A model generated the notes under the pieces. The model did not search any database. It had not been told where the DNA came from and saw nothing but the letters and a program-made list of their open reading frames with translations. 57,893 nucleotides of DNA from JANWXD01 sp037446115 (GTDB taxonomy: Bacteria; Acidobacteriota; Terriglobia; Bryobacterales; Bryobacteraceae). The stretch is from positions 1-57,893 of the forward strand of contig JBBIJF010000029.1 in assembly GCA_037446115.1 (NCBI GenBank), in the 5' to 3' direction. Positions 44,541 to 52,925 of the stretch are shown piece by piece (within the stretch, counting starts at the first letter, position 1; every line of letters starts with the position of its first letter). The position numbers and the translations under genes are program-made.

Positions 44541-46079
44541 TTAACGGGCTGCCAGCAGAGCCCGCAGATAACGGGCGCGCTCCGGGGAACGGAGCTGGCG
44601 CAAGGCTTTGGCCTCGATCTGGCGGATCCGTTCCCGCGTGACGTCGAACTCCTGGCCGATCTCCTCCAGGGTATGCTCGCGCTCGCAACCGATGCCGAAC
44701 CGCATCCGGATGACTTTTTCCTCTTTCGGAGAGAGGGTCTTCAGAATGTTGGCCGTCTCGTCGCGAACGTTGGTCTCAATCACGGTATCCACCGGAGAGC
44801 CGACCCAGCGGTCTTCGATGAGATCGCCGAGCGCCGATTCGCCGTCACGCCCCACCGGAGTCTCCAGGGAAACCGGATCCCGCGAGATGGTCTTGAGCTT
44901 CTGCACCTTCTCGACCGGAATGTCCATGCGCCGGCTGATTTCGTCGTTGGTGGGCGCCCGGCCAAGTTCCTTTTCCAGCTCCCGGTTGGCGCGGAGGAAC
45001 TTGTTCATGCTCTCGTTCATGTGAACCGGGATGCGGATGGTGCGGGACTGGTCCGCAATTGCCCGCGTAATGGCCTGGCGAATCCACCAAGTCGCATAAG
45101 TGGAGAACTTATACCCTCGCCGGTACTCGAACTTGTCGGCCGCGCGCATCAACCCGATATTGCCTTCCTGGATCAGATCCAGCAGGTGAAGGCCGCGGTT
45201 GACGTACTTTTTGGCGACCGAGACCACAAGCCGCAGGTTGGCTTCGACCAGATCCTTCTTGGCCTTCTCGGCTTCCTGTTCGCCTTGCCGCACCACCGCA
45301 AGCGTATGTCGCAACTCGGCCAGCGTCGCGCCGGCAGCCTTCTCCCGCTTGCGAACCTCCCGGCGCAGGGCGCGAATCCGCGTCTGGGCTTCAGTGCCGG
45401 AGCGGCCGCTCAGCTTGCTCAGCTCGCTTTCCAGGCGCTCCAGCTCTAGGACTTCCTGTTCGATGTGGCGGGCAAACTGCTTCCAGCACTGCGGAGCAAA
45501 CGGGATCGCTCGGATGGCTCGCGAAAGCTCCACGCGCGAGCGGTTCAGCTTCCACTTCCACCGGCGGATCACCCCCTTTTTGGACGCCGACAGGGAGGCA
45601 AACTTTTCCGCCAGTTGCTGCTGCTTCTTGAAGAGGGCCGCGACCTGCACAAACTGCTTGAGGACCTCGGCCCGGCGCCGCTCGTGCGCCGCACTGCCGT
45701 GCTCGACATCGCCAAGGTCCACCCAGTTCTCGAGCTCTTCTTCGCCCCTCCTGAGCTTTTCGCCGAGATCGACAATCTCCTTCTGCACGAGCGGGGATCG
45801 GCTGAGCGCCTTCTGCATGCGCAGCTTCCCCCTCTCCATCCGCCGCGCCAGCTCGACTTCGCCCTCCCGGGTCAGGAGAGGAACTGCCCCCATCTCCCGA
45901 AGGTAGACCCGGACCGGGTCATCCGTGTAGACTGACTCCTCAAGCGCCTGGGTGGCGTGGAGGTCGTCCGCCTCGGGGGCCTCCTCCGTATCAAAAAAAC
46001 GAACGTCCTCCTCCTCCGCGAAGGGAAGACCCAAACTGTCGTGGTGGTCACTCAGGTAGTGATCATCGAAGTGATCCAC
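44541..46079 (-). CDS. rpoD: Primary RNA polymerase sigma factor RpoD
   Basis: 512 aa. Region 1.2 (DPVRVYLREMGAVPLLTREGE), an acidic N-terminus of reduced region 1.1, a non-conserved insert, region 2 (RLVVSVAKKYVNRGLHLLDL, then FEYRRGYKFSTYATWWIRQA), region 3, and region 4 with VTRERIRQIEAKALRQLR. The 2.4 and 4.2 helices are of the standard primary sigma type. It would recognise the TTGACA/TATAAT-like promoters found here before rpsA, rpmH and itself. Confidence 0.97.
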   Translation of the reverse strand: MDHFDDHYLSDHHDSLGLPFAEEEDVRFFDTEEAPEADDLHATQALEESVYTDDPVRVYLREMGAVPLLTREGEVELARRMERGKLRMQKALSRSPLVQKEIVDLGEKLRRGEEELENWVDLGDVEHGSAAHERRRAEVLKQFVQVAALFKKQQQLAEKFASLSASKKGVIRRWKWKLNRSRVELSRAIRAIPFAPQCWKQFARHIEQEVLELERLESELSKLSGRSGTEAQTRIRALRREVRKREKAAGATLAELRHTLAVVRQGEQEAEKAKKDLVEANLRLVVSVAKKYVNRGLHLLDLIQEGNIGLMRAADKFEYRRGYKFSTYATWWIRQAITRAIADQSRTIRIPVHMNESMNKFLRANRELEKELGRAPTNDEISRRMDIPVEKVQKLKTISRDPVSLETPVGRDGESALGDLIEDRWVGSPVDTVIETNVRDETANILKTLSPKEEKVIRMRFGIGCEREHTLEEIGQEFDVTRERIRQIEAKALRQLRSPERARYLRALLAAR

Positions 46080-46211
46080 GTTTCAACACCTCCACACAAG
46101 CCGAGTGCGGTTCCGGCCTCCTTGCGCCGTTATTTCCGCCCGTTTCAGGTTCGCGCACTTGAATTAGATGGGCTTATGTTCTTGGACCCCGGTCGCCAAG
46201 GGGGCCAACTC

Positions 46212-46240
46212 ATTATAACACCTTCGCACCCCTATGTTAA
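46212..46240 (-). promoter_or_regulatory. Sigma-70 promoter of rpoD
   Basis: Minus strand TTAACA (46240-46235), 17-bp spacer, perfect TATAAT (46217-46212). Expected start about 46205, with a 5' leader of about 125 nt before rpoD. The remaining 46080-46336 gap shows no other recognisable element apart from a 6-bp hairpin at 46326-46341 beside the nrdR stop. Confidence 0.75.
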
Positions 46241-46336
46241 GCCCAATATTTCAGATGTGCGCAATTGCCAACGGTTACAAAATCTTGAAGCTGCAGGTTT
46301 CCTCTTAGAAGTAGTGCGTGCGGATCCTGAGGTCTC

Positions 46337-46798
46337 TCAGGAGCGCTTTTGTCGCATTAAGTCCTTGAGCTCGTTGACGAAAGCCTCCACGTCCTGGAAA
46401 TCCCGATATACGGAGGCAAAGCGGACATAGGCGACCTTGTCCAAGGCGCGGAGGCGCTCCATCACGTATTCTCCTATTTCTGTAGTTGAAATCTCGCGGT
46501 CCGGGCGCTCTGCCAGCCTCGCCTCGACATCGTCAACGATTTCCGCCAGCTTGGACATGCCTACGGGCCGCTTTTCGCAAGCCTTCAGAAGTCCGGTCAG
46601 GACCTTTTGCCGGTCGAACCGCTCCCGCCGGCCGTCTTTTTTCACCACCATGTAGGGCACTTCGTCAATCCGCTCGTAAGTGGTGAATCGCCGTTCGCAG
46701 GCCAGGCACTGGCGCCTTCTGCGGATGACATCGCCTTCCTTGCTTTCGCGGGAATCAATTACGCGGTCGTGTTTGTGCCCGCAGAAGGGGCAATTCAT
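46337..46798 (-). CDS. nrdR: Transcriptional repressor NrdR
   Basis: 153 aa from ATG 46798 (MNCPFCGHKHDRVIDSRES). N-terminal zinc ribbon with CPFC and CLAC pairs, then an ATP-cone domain (VVKKDGRRERFDRQKVLTGL). NrdR senses ATP/dATP and represses ribonucleotide reductase genes through NrdR boxes. No nrd gene is in the window. ATGA overlap with the membrane protein upstream, so both are transcribed together. A hairpin CCTGAG-gtct-CTCAGG overlaps its stop codon. Confidence 0.97.
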   Translation of the reverse strand: MNCPFCGHKHDRVIDSRESKEGDVIRRRRQCLACERRFTTYERIDEVPYMVVKKDGRRERFDRQKVLTGLLKACEKRPVGMSKLAEIVDDVEARLAERPDREISTTEIGEYVMERLRALDKVAYVRFASVYRDFQDVEAFVNELKDLMRQKRS

Positions 46799-47790
46799 AG
46801 GGCGGCCTCGGCTTGCGCTTCCATCTCTTTGATTTTTCGAAAGTTGATCCCCTCGTGGAGGATCAGGGGGATGCCCACGGGCATGATAATGACGAAAGTC
46901 ATAATCCAGACAACCAAGGCCACGCTGGTCGCCACCTCCAGGGAGACGCGGAAGATTTCCGTGAGCACGACCATGGCGACCAGTTGCATGCCCCCCCCGA
47001 TTCCTGGAATCTGGATCACACTTCCAAAAGAAACGAATCCCATAAAGATCAGCACGCCGTTCCAGCTGATGTTTCGCAGTTGGGGAAACGCCTGGAACAG
47101 ACAAATGTAGCACCCGATAATCAGAAGCCACTCCAGAACGGTATAGGCGAGCAACAGCAGCAAACTGGTGGCGCTGCGCGTGGCCAGGACCCCTTGAACA
47201 AAAGCTTCGGCAACTTTGGCGGCCTTTTGGTGGTGGCGGGCCGGGAGGAACGCCAGACCCTCGACCATACGCCTTCTCATGCTTTCCGAGAAATAGCGCA
47301 GAACCAGGATAATCCCCAGGCAGATTCCTCCCAAAGCCGCGGCAATCGTGCCGCCTACACGGAGAACCCATTCCAGTCCCGGCCCTACTGCCAGATGCAA
47401 ATGGCGAACTTGAGTGAGGGCGAATCCGAAGATTACCAGAGTTGCAAGAAGGTCAAAGATGCGTTCGAGCATCCAGGCGGCGACTTGGGAACTGAAGGGG
47501 ACCCGCTCTTTCATGGCGATCAGCAGGGGCCGCACGACCTCCGCGGGACGGCCGAGAAGCACGATGGCGGTGAACCCGATGGCAGTAGCGGAAAACAACC
47601 CCCAGTAACTGACGGTCTCCTTCTGCGGCCGCAGCATCACCGCCCAGCGAAGCACCCGCCCGTAAAAGGAAGCCAGGGCAAAGGCCCCGCTGGCGGCCAG
47701 CCAGGCCGGATCCACGCCGAGAAGCGCGTCCCGAAACTGAATCCACTGGAAACCTTGCTGCCGCCACCGGAGGATGAATAGCACCGCCAA
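46795..47790 (-). CDS. Flippase-like / lysylphosphatidylglycerol synthase TM family protein
   Basis: 331 aa from the first usable start codon (TTG 47790), with six to eight membrane helices of the UPF0104/AglD type (SFYGRVLRWAVMLRP, LGRPAEVVRPLLIA, VAAWMLERIFDLL). The role is probably lipid flipping or translocation; the MprF catalytic half is absent. The frame continues upstream through GTRRWRWLAALAVLVAALAV, which looks like the true N-terminal helix, to an ATC codon (47844) with GGAGG 5 bases before it. The start is therefore uncertain. Confidence 0.82.
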   Translation of the reverse strand: MAVLFILRWRQQGFQWIQFRDALLGVDPAWLAASGAFALASFYGRVLRWAVMLRPQKETVSYWGLFSATAIGFTAIVLLGRPAEVVRPLLIAMKERVPFSSQVAAWMLERIFDLLATLVIFGFALTQVRHLHLAVGPGLEWVLRVGGTIAAALGGICLGIILVLRYFSESMRRRMVEGLAFLPARHHQKAAKVAEAFVQGVLATRSATSLLLLLAYTVLEWLLIIGCYICLFQAFPQLRNISWNGVLIFMGFVSFGSVIQIPGIGGGMQLVAMVVLTEIFRVSLEVATSVALVVWIMTFVIIMPVGIPLILHEGINFRKIKEMEAQAEAAL

Positions 47791-47844
47791 GGCGGCGACC
47801 AGGACCGCGAGAGCCGCCAGCCAACGCCACCTACGGGTTCCGAT

Positions 47845-48144
47845 ATCCGCCTCCCTCGGGCAACGGCGCCTCCGTTTCCGCGAAACCTGATGAGGTTGCC
47901 GGCTCCGCCGAAAGGACTAGAATGAAAAACGGCGCGCCGAACCCAATGAACCTGCGCGAACTTATCATCATAATCTTTCGTTTTTCATACTGGAAGCCGG
48001 AAGGGACCGTTGGGGTTCGCACGAAGCCCAGAGCTTCGGCGGGCCGGCGAAGCGAGGCAACTCATGGCAGCCGCCGCCCAGTTTGCGCCACGTGGCGCCC
48101 TTGCTGCGCTGAGCAGCTTCGGTGGGGCTGGAGCGCGCGCGGCT
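47845..48144. other. Divergent intergenic region with a possible promoter
   Basis: Between the flippase-like gene and the ECF sigma gene. A TTGCCG-16-TAGAAT match (47896-47901, 47918-47923, plus strand) could start the sigma operon with a leader of about 215 nt. The leader shows short stem-loops (CGAAGC-ccaga-GCTTCG near 48020). No known riboswitch was recognised. A 93-codon frame from 47922 has no family features and is not called. Confidence 0.35.
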
Positions 48145-48744
48145 ATGACGAGTGGGCGGCGCGTTGCGGGCAGCAGCTTGGATCCGGACGCCATTCTGAT
48201 TGAGCGCTGCCTCCGCGGCGAGGAGGCTGCCTGGGAGGAACTCGTCAAGGCCTACACGCGGCGGGTGTATTCGCTGTGCTACCGTTTCACGGCCAATGAC
48301 GCTCAGGCTCAGGAACTGACGCAGGAGGTGTTTCTGCGTGTTTTCCGGACCTTGAAATCGTTCCGAGCCGGGGAGGGAAGCTTCGCGACGTGGCTCATGC
48401 GGCTGACGCGCAATCTGTTGGTGGATCATTACCGCCGCACCCGTCATGAACGCGTGACTGAGTCTCTGGAGGAACGGCTGCCGGTGCTCGAGGAAACCCA
48501 GGCGCTGTCCGGCCGCACGGACGGACTCCTGGCCGGCAGGGAAGCTGCCGAAGCGCTCCAGGCCGCTTTACAAAAGCTCTCTCCGGAGTTGCGGGAAACT
48601 GTGATTCTCCGCGATCTGGAGCAGATGGAGTACCGGGAGATCGCCCGCGTTCTGAACGTGCCCGAAGGCACGGTCAAGTCACGGCTGAACCGGGGGCGCG
48701 CCGAGCTGGCGCGGATCCTGAGAAAGCGCAAGGTGATCGCATGA
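48145..48744 (+). CDS. ECF RNA polymerase sigma factor
   Basis: 199 aa from ATG 48145; the frame is open further (ATG 48064 possible), but similarity begins near LDPDAILIERCLRGEEAAWEELV (in part). Region 2 (YSLCYRFTANDAQAQELTQEVFLRVF) and region 4 (LQKLSPELRETVILRDL, PEGTVKSRLNRGR) of the RpoE type are intact. It is followed by its likely anti-sigma factor (ATGA overlap) and an envelope-protein cassette, which suggests an envelope-stress regulon. Confidence 0.93.
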   Translation: MTSGRRVAGSSLDPDAILIERCLRGEEAAWEELVKAYTRRVYSLCYRFTANDAQAQELTQEVFLRVFRTLKSFRAGEGSFATWLMRLTRNLLVDHYRRTRHERVTESLEERLPVLEETQALSGRTDGLLAGREAAEALQAALQKLSPELRETVILRDLEQMEYREIARVLNVPEGTVKSRLNRGRAELARILRKRKVIA

Positions 48745-49346
48745 ACTGCGCCGAACTGGAACTGCTGCTGTGCGATTACCTGGACGGAACGCTGCCAGAG
48801 CAACAACGCCGGCAGGTCGAGCAGCACTTGTCGGGCTGCGCGGTCTGTGCCGAGATGGCGCGGGATGCCGCCGCCGCGGTGGCGTACCTGCGTCAGGTCC
48901 CGGCCGTCGAGCCGCCGCCGCAACTGGTGACGCGCATTCTGTTTGAACTGGAGGGGCGGCGGGAGCACGCCCGACCGGGGAGCGGCCTGCGCGCATGGTT
49001 GCGCCGACTCTGCGAGCCGGTCTTGCAACCGCGCTTTGCCATGGGTATGGCGATGACGATCCTCTCGCTGTCCATGCTGGGTCGGTTTGCGGGCATCAGT
49101 GTGCGCCAGATCCAACCTGCGGATCTGAGCCCGGCACGCATCTGGCAGGCCGTGGATGACAAGATCCACCGGACCTGGGCTCGCATGGTGAAGTTTTACG
49201 AAAGCATGCGGCTGGTCTATGAGGTGCGGTCCCGCCTGCGCGAACTGACGGCTCCGGAGGAAGAGACTGCGGCGCCCTCCGGACCGGAACCGGCACGCGG
49301 AGGCTCCCAGGGACGTCGGCCCCAGCCCCAGGAGCGGTCCCCGTGA
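48741..49346 (+). CDS. Zinc-binding anti-sigma factor
   Basis: 201 aa. The N-terminal zf-HC2 domain has the zinc motif with HLSGCAVC (H-x3-C-x2-C) preceded by Cys at residue 3 and 11. A membrane helix at about 98-115 (FAMGMAMTILSLSMLGRF) places the rest outside the membrane; the C-terminus is Pro/Glu-rich. Typical cognate anti-sigma of the ECF factor encoded just before, with which it overlaps by 4 bp. Confidence 0.88.
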   Translation: MNCAELELLLCDYLDGTLPEQQRRQVEQHLSGCAVCAEMARDAAAAVAYLRQVPAVEPPPQLVTRILFELEGRREHARPGSGLRAWLRRLCEPVLQPRFAMGMAMTILSLSMLGRFAGISVRQIQPADLSPARIWQAVDDKIHRTWARMVKFYESMRLVYEVRSRLRELTAPEEETAAPSGPEPARGGSQGRRPQPQERSP

Positions 49347-49368
49347 TGCCAGACAAGGAGCGGAGATT

Positions 49369-50031
49369 ATGAATTGCTACATCCATGCCGAACGAGCCGC
49401 GGCGGCTTACTGCCGCACCTGCGGCAAGGGACTCTGCCCCGAGTGCCAGCGCGCTGCGCAAGGCACGATCTTCTGCCCGGAGCACGCGCCCGCCGCTCCG
49501 GCGGCCCCTCCTGCGCCGGTGCCCGGCGCCTCTCCGGCCTTGGCTTTCCTTCTCGGGCTGATTCCCGGCGTGGGAGCCATCTACAACGGCCAGTACGTCA
49601 AAGGGCTGATCCACGTGGTGATTCTCGGCGTGCTGATCAGCATTATCAGCTCCGGCGCGGCGGGCGGTCTGGAGCCGCTGTTCGGGCTGCTGATTGCGCT
49701 GTGGTTTTTCTACATGGCTTTTGAGGCCTACCATACGGCCGCCAAGCGGCAGCGCGGCGAGCCTGTGGATGAGTTTTCGAGCCTCTTCCCCGTCAGCACA
49801 TCGCGCCCGGGCTTTCCGGCAGGGCCGATCGTGCTCATCGCGCTCGGCGTCGTGTTTTTGATGAACAACCTGGGCCTGATCGAGATGCGCGAGATCCTGC
49901 GCTACTGGCCGGTGTTTCTCATCGCCCTGGGCGCCTACATGCTGTACACCCGCCTGGCGGGGGAGCGCCGGGAACAGGCTCGATGGGGCGACGACCGGCA
50001 AAGTTTCCACGGTGAAAGGGAATCGCCATGA
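49369..50031 (+). CDS. B-box zinc finger membrane protein
   Basis: 220 aa, ribosome site GGAG before ATG. A B-box zinc finger occupies residues 1-40 (Cys3, His6, Cys15, Cys18, Cys23, Cys26, Cys36, His39). After an Ala/Pro linker come three to four membrane helices, the first with the TM2-like LGLIPGVGAIYNGQYVKG, the last (IVLIALGVVFLMNNLG) of the DUF5668/LiaF-N type. Likely an envelope-stress sensor or partner of the downstream proteins. Overlaps the next start by 4 bp. Confidence 0.85.
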   Translation: MNCYIHAERAAAAYCRTCGKGLCPECQRAAQGTIFCPEHAPAAPAAPPAPVPGASPALAFLLGLIPGVGAIYNGQYVKGLIHVVILGVLISIISSGAAGGLEPLFGLLIALWFFYMAFEAYHTAAKRQRGEPVDEFSSLFPVSTSRPGFPAGPIVLIALGVVFLMNNLGLIEMREILRYWPVFLIALGAYMLYTRLAGERREQARWGDDRQSFHGERESP

Positions 50032-50267
50032 ACCAGATACCGGGCTCTGTCATCGGCGCGATTCGCGGGCCGATTATGCTGATTGCTCTCGGCGGGCTGC
50101 TCACTCTGGATCAGCTGACCCCGTACAGCTTCGGGCGCACCTGGCCAGCCCTCCTGATTTTGTTCGGAGTACTGAAGCTGCTGGAACGCATCTTCGAAGG
50201 CGGCTCTCGCCCGCCCTATCCCCCTTACCGAACCTCTGCTCCACCCCCGGCCGGAGGTGGCCAGTGA
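50028..50267 (+). CDS. DUF5668-type small membrane protein
   Basis: 79 aa: two helices (PIMLIALGGLLTLDQL and WPALLILFGVLKLLERI) as in the LiaF N-terminal/DUF5668 module, then a Pro/Tyr-rich tail. It resembles the helix pair in the proteins before and after it, so the three genes probably diverged from one module. Stop overlaps the next GTG by 4 bp. Confidence 0.8.
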   Translation: MNQIPGSVIGAIRGPIMLIALGGLLTLDQLTPYSFGRTWPALLILFGVLKLLERIFEGGSRPPYPPYRTSAPPPAGGGQ

Positions 50268-51676
50268 GACGCCGTTCTCTCGCAGGTCCGGTGCTGCTCA
50301 TCCTGATCGGCGTGGTGTTCCTGCTTCGGAACATCCGCCCGGAGTGGATCTCCTGGGAGCTGGTGGCCAAGTACTGGCCGGTTGTGCTCGTCGGCTGGGG
50401 CCTGCTGCGGCTGGTGGAGATTCTTTACTGGTGGCTGTCCTCCAAGCCGCTGCCGCGGGCAGGGATCTCCGGGGGCGAGTGGGTGTTGGCGGTTTTCATT
50501 TGTTTCCTCGGCGCGGGCATTTCGGCTGCCTACCACTACGCGCCGCGGCTGCCGCCCCTGGTGATTCACGGCAAAACCGTGGAGCTGTTCGGCGAAGCCT
50601 ACGACTATCCCCTTTCGGCCAAACACCCCGCGGCCGGCGTGCGACGGATCGTGGTGGAGAACCCGCGGGGCAACACGCGCATCACGGGCTCGGATGCCGC
50701 TGAAATCCAGCTGAGCGGGCGAAAAACCATCCGGACTTTCTCGCGCCAGTTGGCCGACCGGCTCGACCGCGCCACGGCTGTGGAGATTCGCGTGGAGGGC
50801 CCCGATGCGATTGTGCGCTTTCGTTCCGAGGAACCGCTTTCCGCCACGGACCGTTCCGGGGCGGTCACTCCGCCGCCGGCGCGGATTTCCGCCGACGTGG
50901 AACTCGCCGTTCCCCGCGCGGTGGCCGTTCAGGCCACGGGGCGCTACGGCGATTTCGACATCCTGCACCTGGACGGCGACGTGGAGATCACCAGCGACAA
51001 CGCCGGTGTGCGCCTGCAAGACATCGGCGGCAAAGTGCGAGTGGATCTGCGGCGCAGCGACATCGTGAGGGCGATCCAGGTCCGGGGCGGCGTCACCGTC
51101 GGCGGGCGCGGCAGCGATGTGGAATTGGAAGACGTGGGCGGGCCCGTGGAAATCAACGGTTATTACTCGGGAGATCTCCGCTTCCGCAAGCTGGCCGGGC
51201 CCCTCGTGTTTCAGAGCGGCAACACGGAACTGCGCCTTGCACGGCTCCCCGGACAGCTTCACCTGGATTTGGGGGATCTGACCGGCTCCAACCTGGAAGG
51301 ACCCGTGCGGTTCCGGGCGCGCTCGCGGGATGTCCGGCTGGAGGACTTCACGCAGGAGCTGGATCTTTCCGTGGATCGCGGAGATCTCGAACTGGTGCCC
51401 CGCCGCCTCCCGTTGCCACGTATCAGCGCCACGACCGAGACTGGCGACGTTGTGGTGGTCCTGCCGGCGGGAGGCCGTTTTGAGCTGGAAGCCGTGGCGG
51501 ATCGGGGAGAAGTGAACAATGAATTCGGCCCGCCCCTGGTGGTGTCCGCCGAGCGGCGCGGAGGGACCGTGAAGGGAACGACGGGTCGCGGCCCGAAGAT
51601 CAGCCTGCGGACCCGTCGCGGCACCATCACGATCCGCAAAGAATCAATCGAGCATCCTGCTCATGCCGTGGACTGA
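50264..51676 (+). CDS. DUF5668-DUF4097 envelope protein
   Basis: 470 aa from GTG 50264. Two N-terminal helices (PVLLILIGVVFLLRNI, YWPVVLVGWGLLRLVEI), another near residue 70-85, then a long right-handed beta-repeat DUF4097 domain (VVENPRGNTRITGSDA, ATGRYGDFDILHLDGDVEI, TRRGTITIRKE) facing outward. Similar domains occur in LiaF/YvqF-type stress proteins. It completes the four-gene chain of 4-bp overlaps with the B-box and DUF5668 genes. Confidence 0.85.
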   Translation: MRRRSLAGPVLLILIGVVFLLRNIRPEWISWELVAKYWPVVLVGWGLLRLVEILYWWLSSKPLPRAGISGGEWVLAVFICFLGAGISAAYHYAPRLPPLVIHGKTVELFGEAYDYPLSAKHPAAGVRRIVVENPRGNTRITGSDAAEIQLSGRKTIRTFSRQLADRLDRATAVEIRVEGPDAIVRFRSEEPLSATDRSGAVTPPPARISADVELAVPRAVAVQATGRYGDFDILHLDGDVEITSDNAGVRLQDIGGKVRVDLRRSDIVRAIQVRGGVTVGGRGSDVELEDVGGPVEINGYYSGDLRFRKLAGPLVFQSGNTELRLARLPGQLHLDLGDLTGSNLEGPVRFRARSRDVRLEDFTQELDLSVDRGDLELVPRRLPLPRISATTETGDVVVVLPAGGRFELEAVADRGEVNNEFGPPLVVSAERRGGTVKGTTGRGPKISLRTRRGTITIRKESIEHPAHAVD

Positions 51677-51741
51677 GCGGCCGCGGCCTGCACGGTCGCC
51701 GGCAGCTTGTGTCCGGCTTCGATCTTGCACACAATCGGAAC

Positions 51742-52533
51742 ATGCGTGCGTGGTGTTTGTTGGCAGCATTGCTGATCACCCATTCCGCCGGTGCCCAAAA
51801 GCTGTTTGAGTTGAACGACGGAGAATTCCACGGCGACCCGCCGTTCCTGCTGGAGGAAGGATGGAGGCCGCTGTTCAACGGCAGGGATCTGAGCGGCTGG
51901 CATGGTCAGGACGGCAAGCCGCACGGCTGGATCACCACACGCGGCGTGCTGTGGGAACGGTTGCTTGCGCCCACGCGTCTGATTCCCGTACCGCTGCCGG
52001 GAGACCGGATGCTCAACGGACCTCAGGGCCGCGCCAACAACCTCGTGACGGATGAGAAGTTCGGGGACGTGGAGCTCTATTTGGAGTTTCTGATCCCGAA
52101 GGGATCCAATTCGGGCGTCTACCTTCACGGGCTTTATGAAGTGCAGATCTTTGACAGCTACGGCTCGCCGGAACCCATGAAGACGTCCGACTGCGGCGCG
52201 ATCTACCACCGCTGGATCGACAACCGGGGCGTGGGAGGCTCACCGCCGTCGCGCAACGCCAGCCGGCGGCCCGGGGAGTGGCAGTCGTTCCAGATCTGGT
52301 TCCGTGCGCCCCGCTTTGACCGAAGCGGACGCAAGATCGAGAACGCACGCTTCCTTCGCGTCTTGCACAACGGACTGTCGGTGCAGGACAACGTAGAGGT
52401 GGAAGGGCCGACGCGTGCTCACATGAACATCTCCGAAGCCCCGGAGAACCCGCTCATGCTCCAGGGCGACCACGGCCCGGTCGTCTACCGGAACATCTAC
52501 ATCAGGCCGCTGAGGCCCATCGTGATCCGGTAG
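51742..52533 (+). CDS. Secreted DUF1080 (3-keto-disaccharide hydrolase-like) protein
   Basis: 263 aa from ATG 51742 with a signal peptide (MRAWCLLAALLITHSAGAQ). The concanavalin-like DUF1080 domain is marked by GWRPLFNGRDLSGWHG and by FGDVELYLEFLIPKGSNSGVYLHG and MNISEAPENPLMLQGDHG (each 20 or fewer shown in sense). Members bind or cleave carbohydrate; abundant in Acidobacteriota and Planctomycetes. It starts 65 bp after the DUF4097 gene. Confidence 0.88.
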   Translation: MRAWCLLAALLITHSAGAQKLFELNDGEFHGDPPFLLEEGWRPLFNGRDLSGWHGQDGKPHGWITTRGVLWERLLAPTRLIPVPLPGDRMLNGPQGRANNLVTDEKFGDVELYLEFLIPKGSNSGVYLHGLYEVQIFDSYGSPEPMKTSDCGAIYHRWIDNRGVGGSPPSRNASRRPGEWQSFQIWFRAPRFDRSGRKIENARFLRVLHNGLSVQDNVEVEGPTRAHMNISEAPENPLMLQGDHGPVVYRNIYIRPLRPIVIR

Positions 52534-52539
52534 ATCTTC

Positions 52540-52800
52540 TCACCGCGCCGTGGCGTACCAGGCAGCGTTTTTCTCAGCGAAGTGCGCCAGTTCCGGCGGC
52601 AGCTCATCCAGAACGTAGATGGAGTTGGTCGGGCAAACCGGGACGCAGGCTCCGCAGTCAATGCAGTCGGTGGGATTGATGTAGAGCTGGGGCACTTCGT
52701 CGAATCCCGGCTCGTCCTTCTTCGGATGAATGCAGTCCACCGGACAGGCCTCCACGCACAGCTCGTCTTTGGTGCAGGTGTCCACGATGACGTAGGCCAT
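52540..52800 (-). CDS. Seven/eight-iron ferredoxin
   Basis: 86 aa with two Cys groups: CTKDELCVEACPVDC and CIDCGACVPVCPTN. The first group spacing suggests a 3Fe-4S or relaxed 4Fe-4S cluster, the second a normal 4Fe-4S cluster, the FdxA-type layout. General soluble electron carrier. Convergent with the DUF1080 gene, 6 bp apart; 125 bp from mnmE. The 52801-52925 gap shows nothing of note. Confidence 0.93.
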   Translation of the reverse strand: MAYVIVDTCTKDELCVEACPVDCIHPKKDEPGFDEVPQLYINPTDCIDCGACVPVCPTNSIYVLDELPPELAHFAEKNAAWYATAR

Positions 52801-52925
52801 AAAGCTTTCCCGCCAAACTGGCTAGCGAGTGACTTGCCACTTCGACCGCACCGGAAAGTCACTGAAATTACGGCGCATGCCTTTGCCGGGGCTCGGCGCA
52901 GGTGGGGAATTTGCCCCACCTGAGA

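Noticed and set aside
46326..46341. Hairpin at the nrdR stop codon as an intrinsic terminator
   Set aside because: Six-bp stem with no T-run on the minus strand; mentioned only as a weak element.
47922..48203. 93-codon frame before the ECF sigma gene
   Set aside because: No ribosome site, no domain and odd composition (Trp/Cys/Arg); it overlaps the sigma gene start in another frame.
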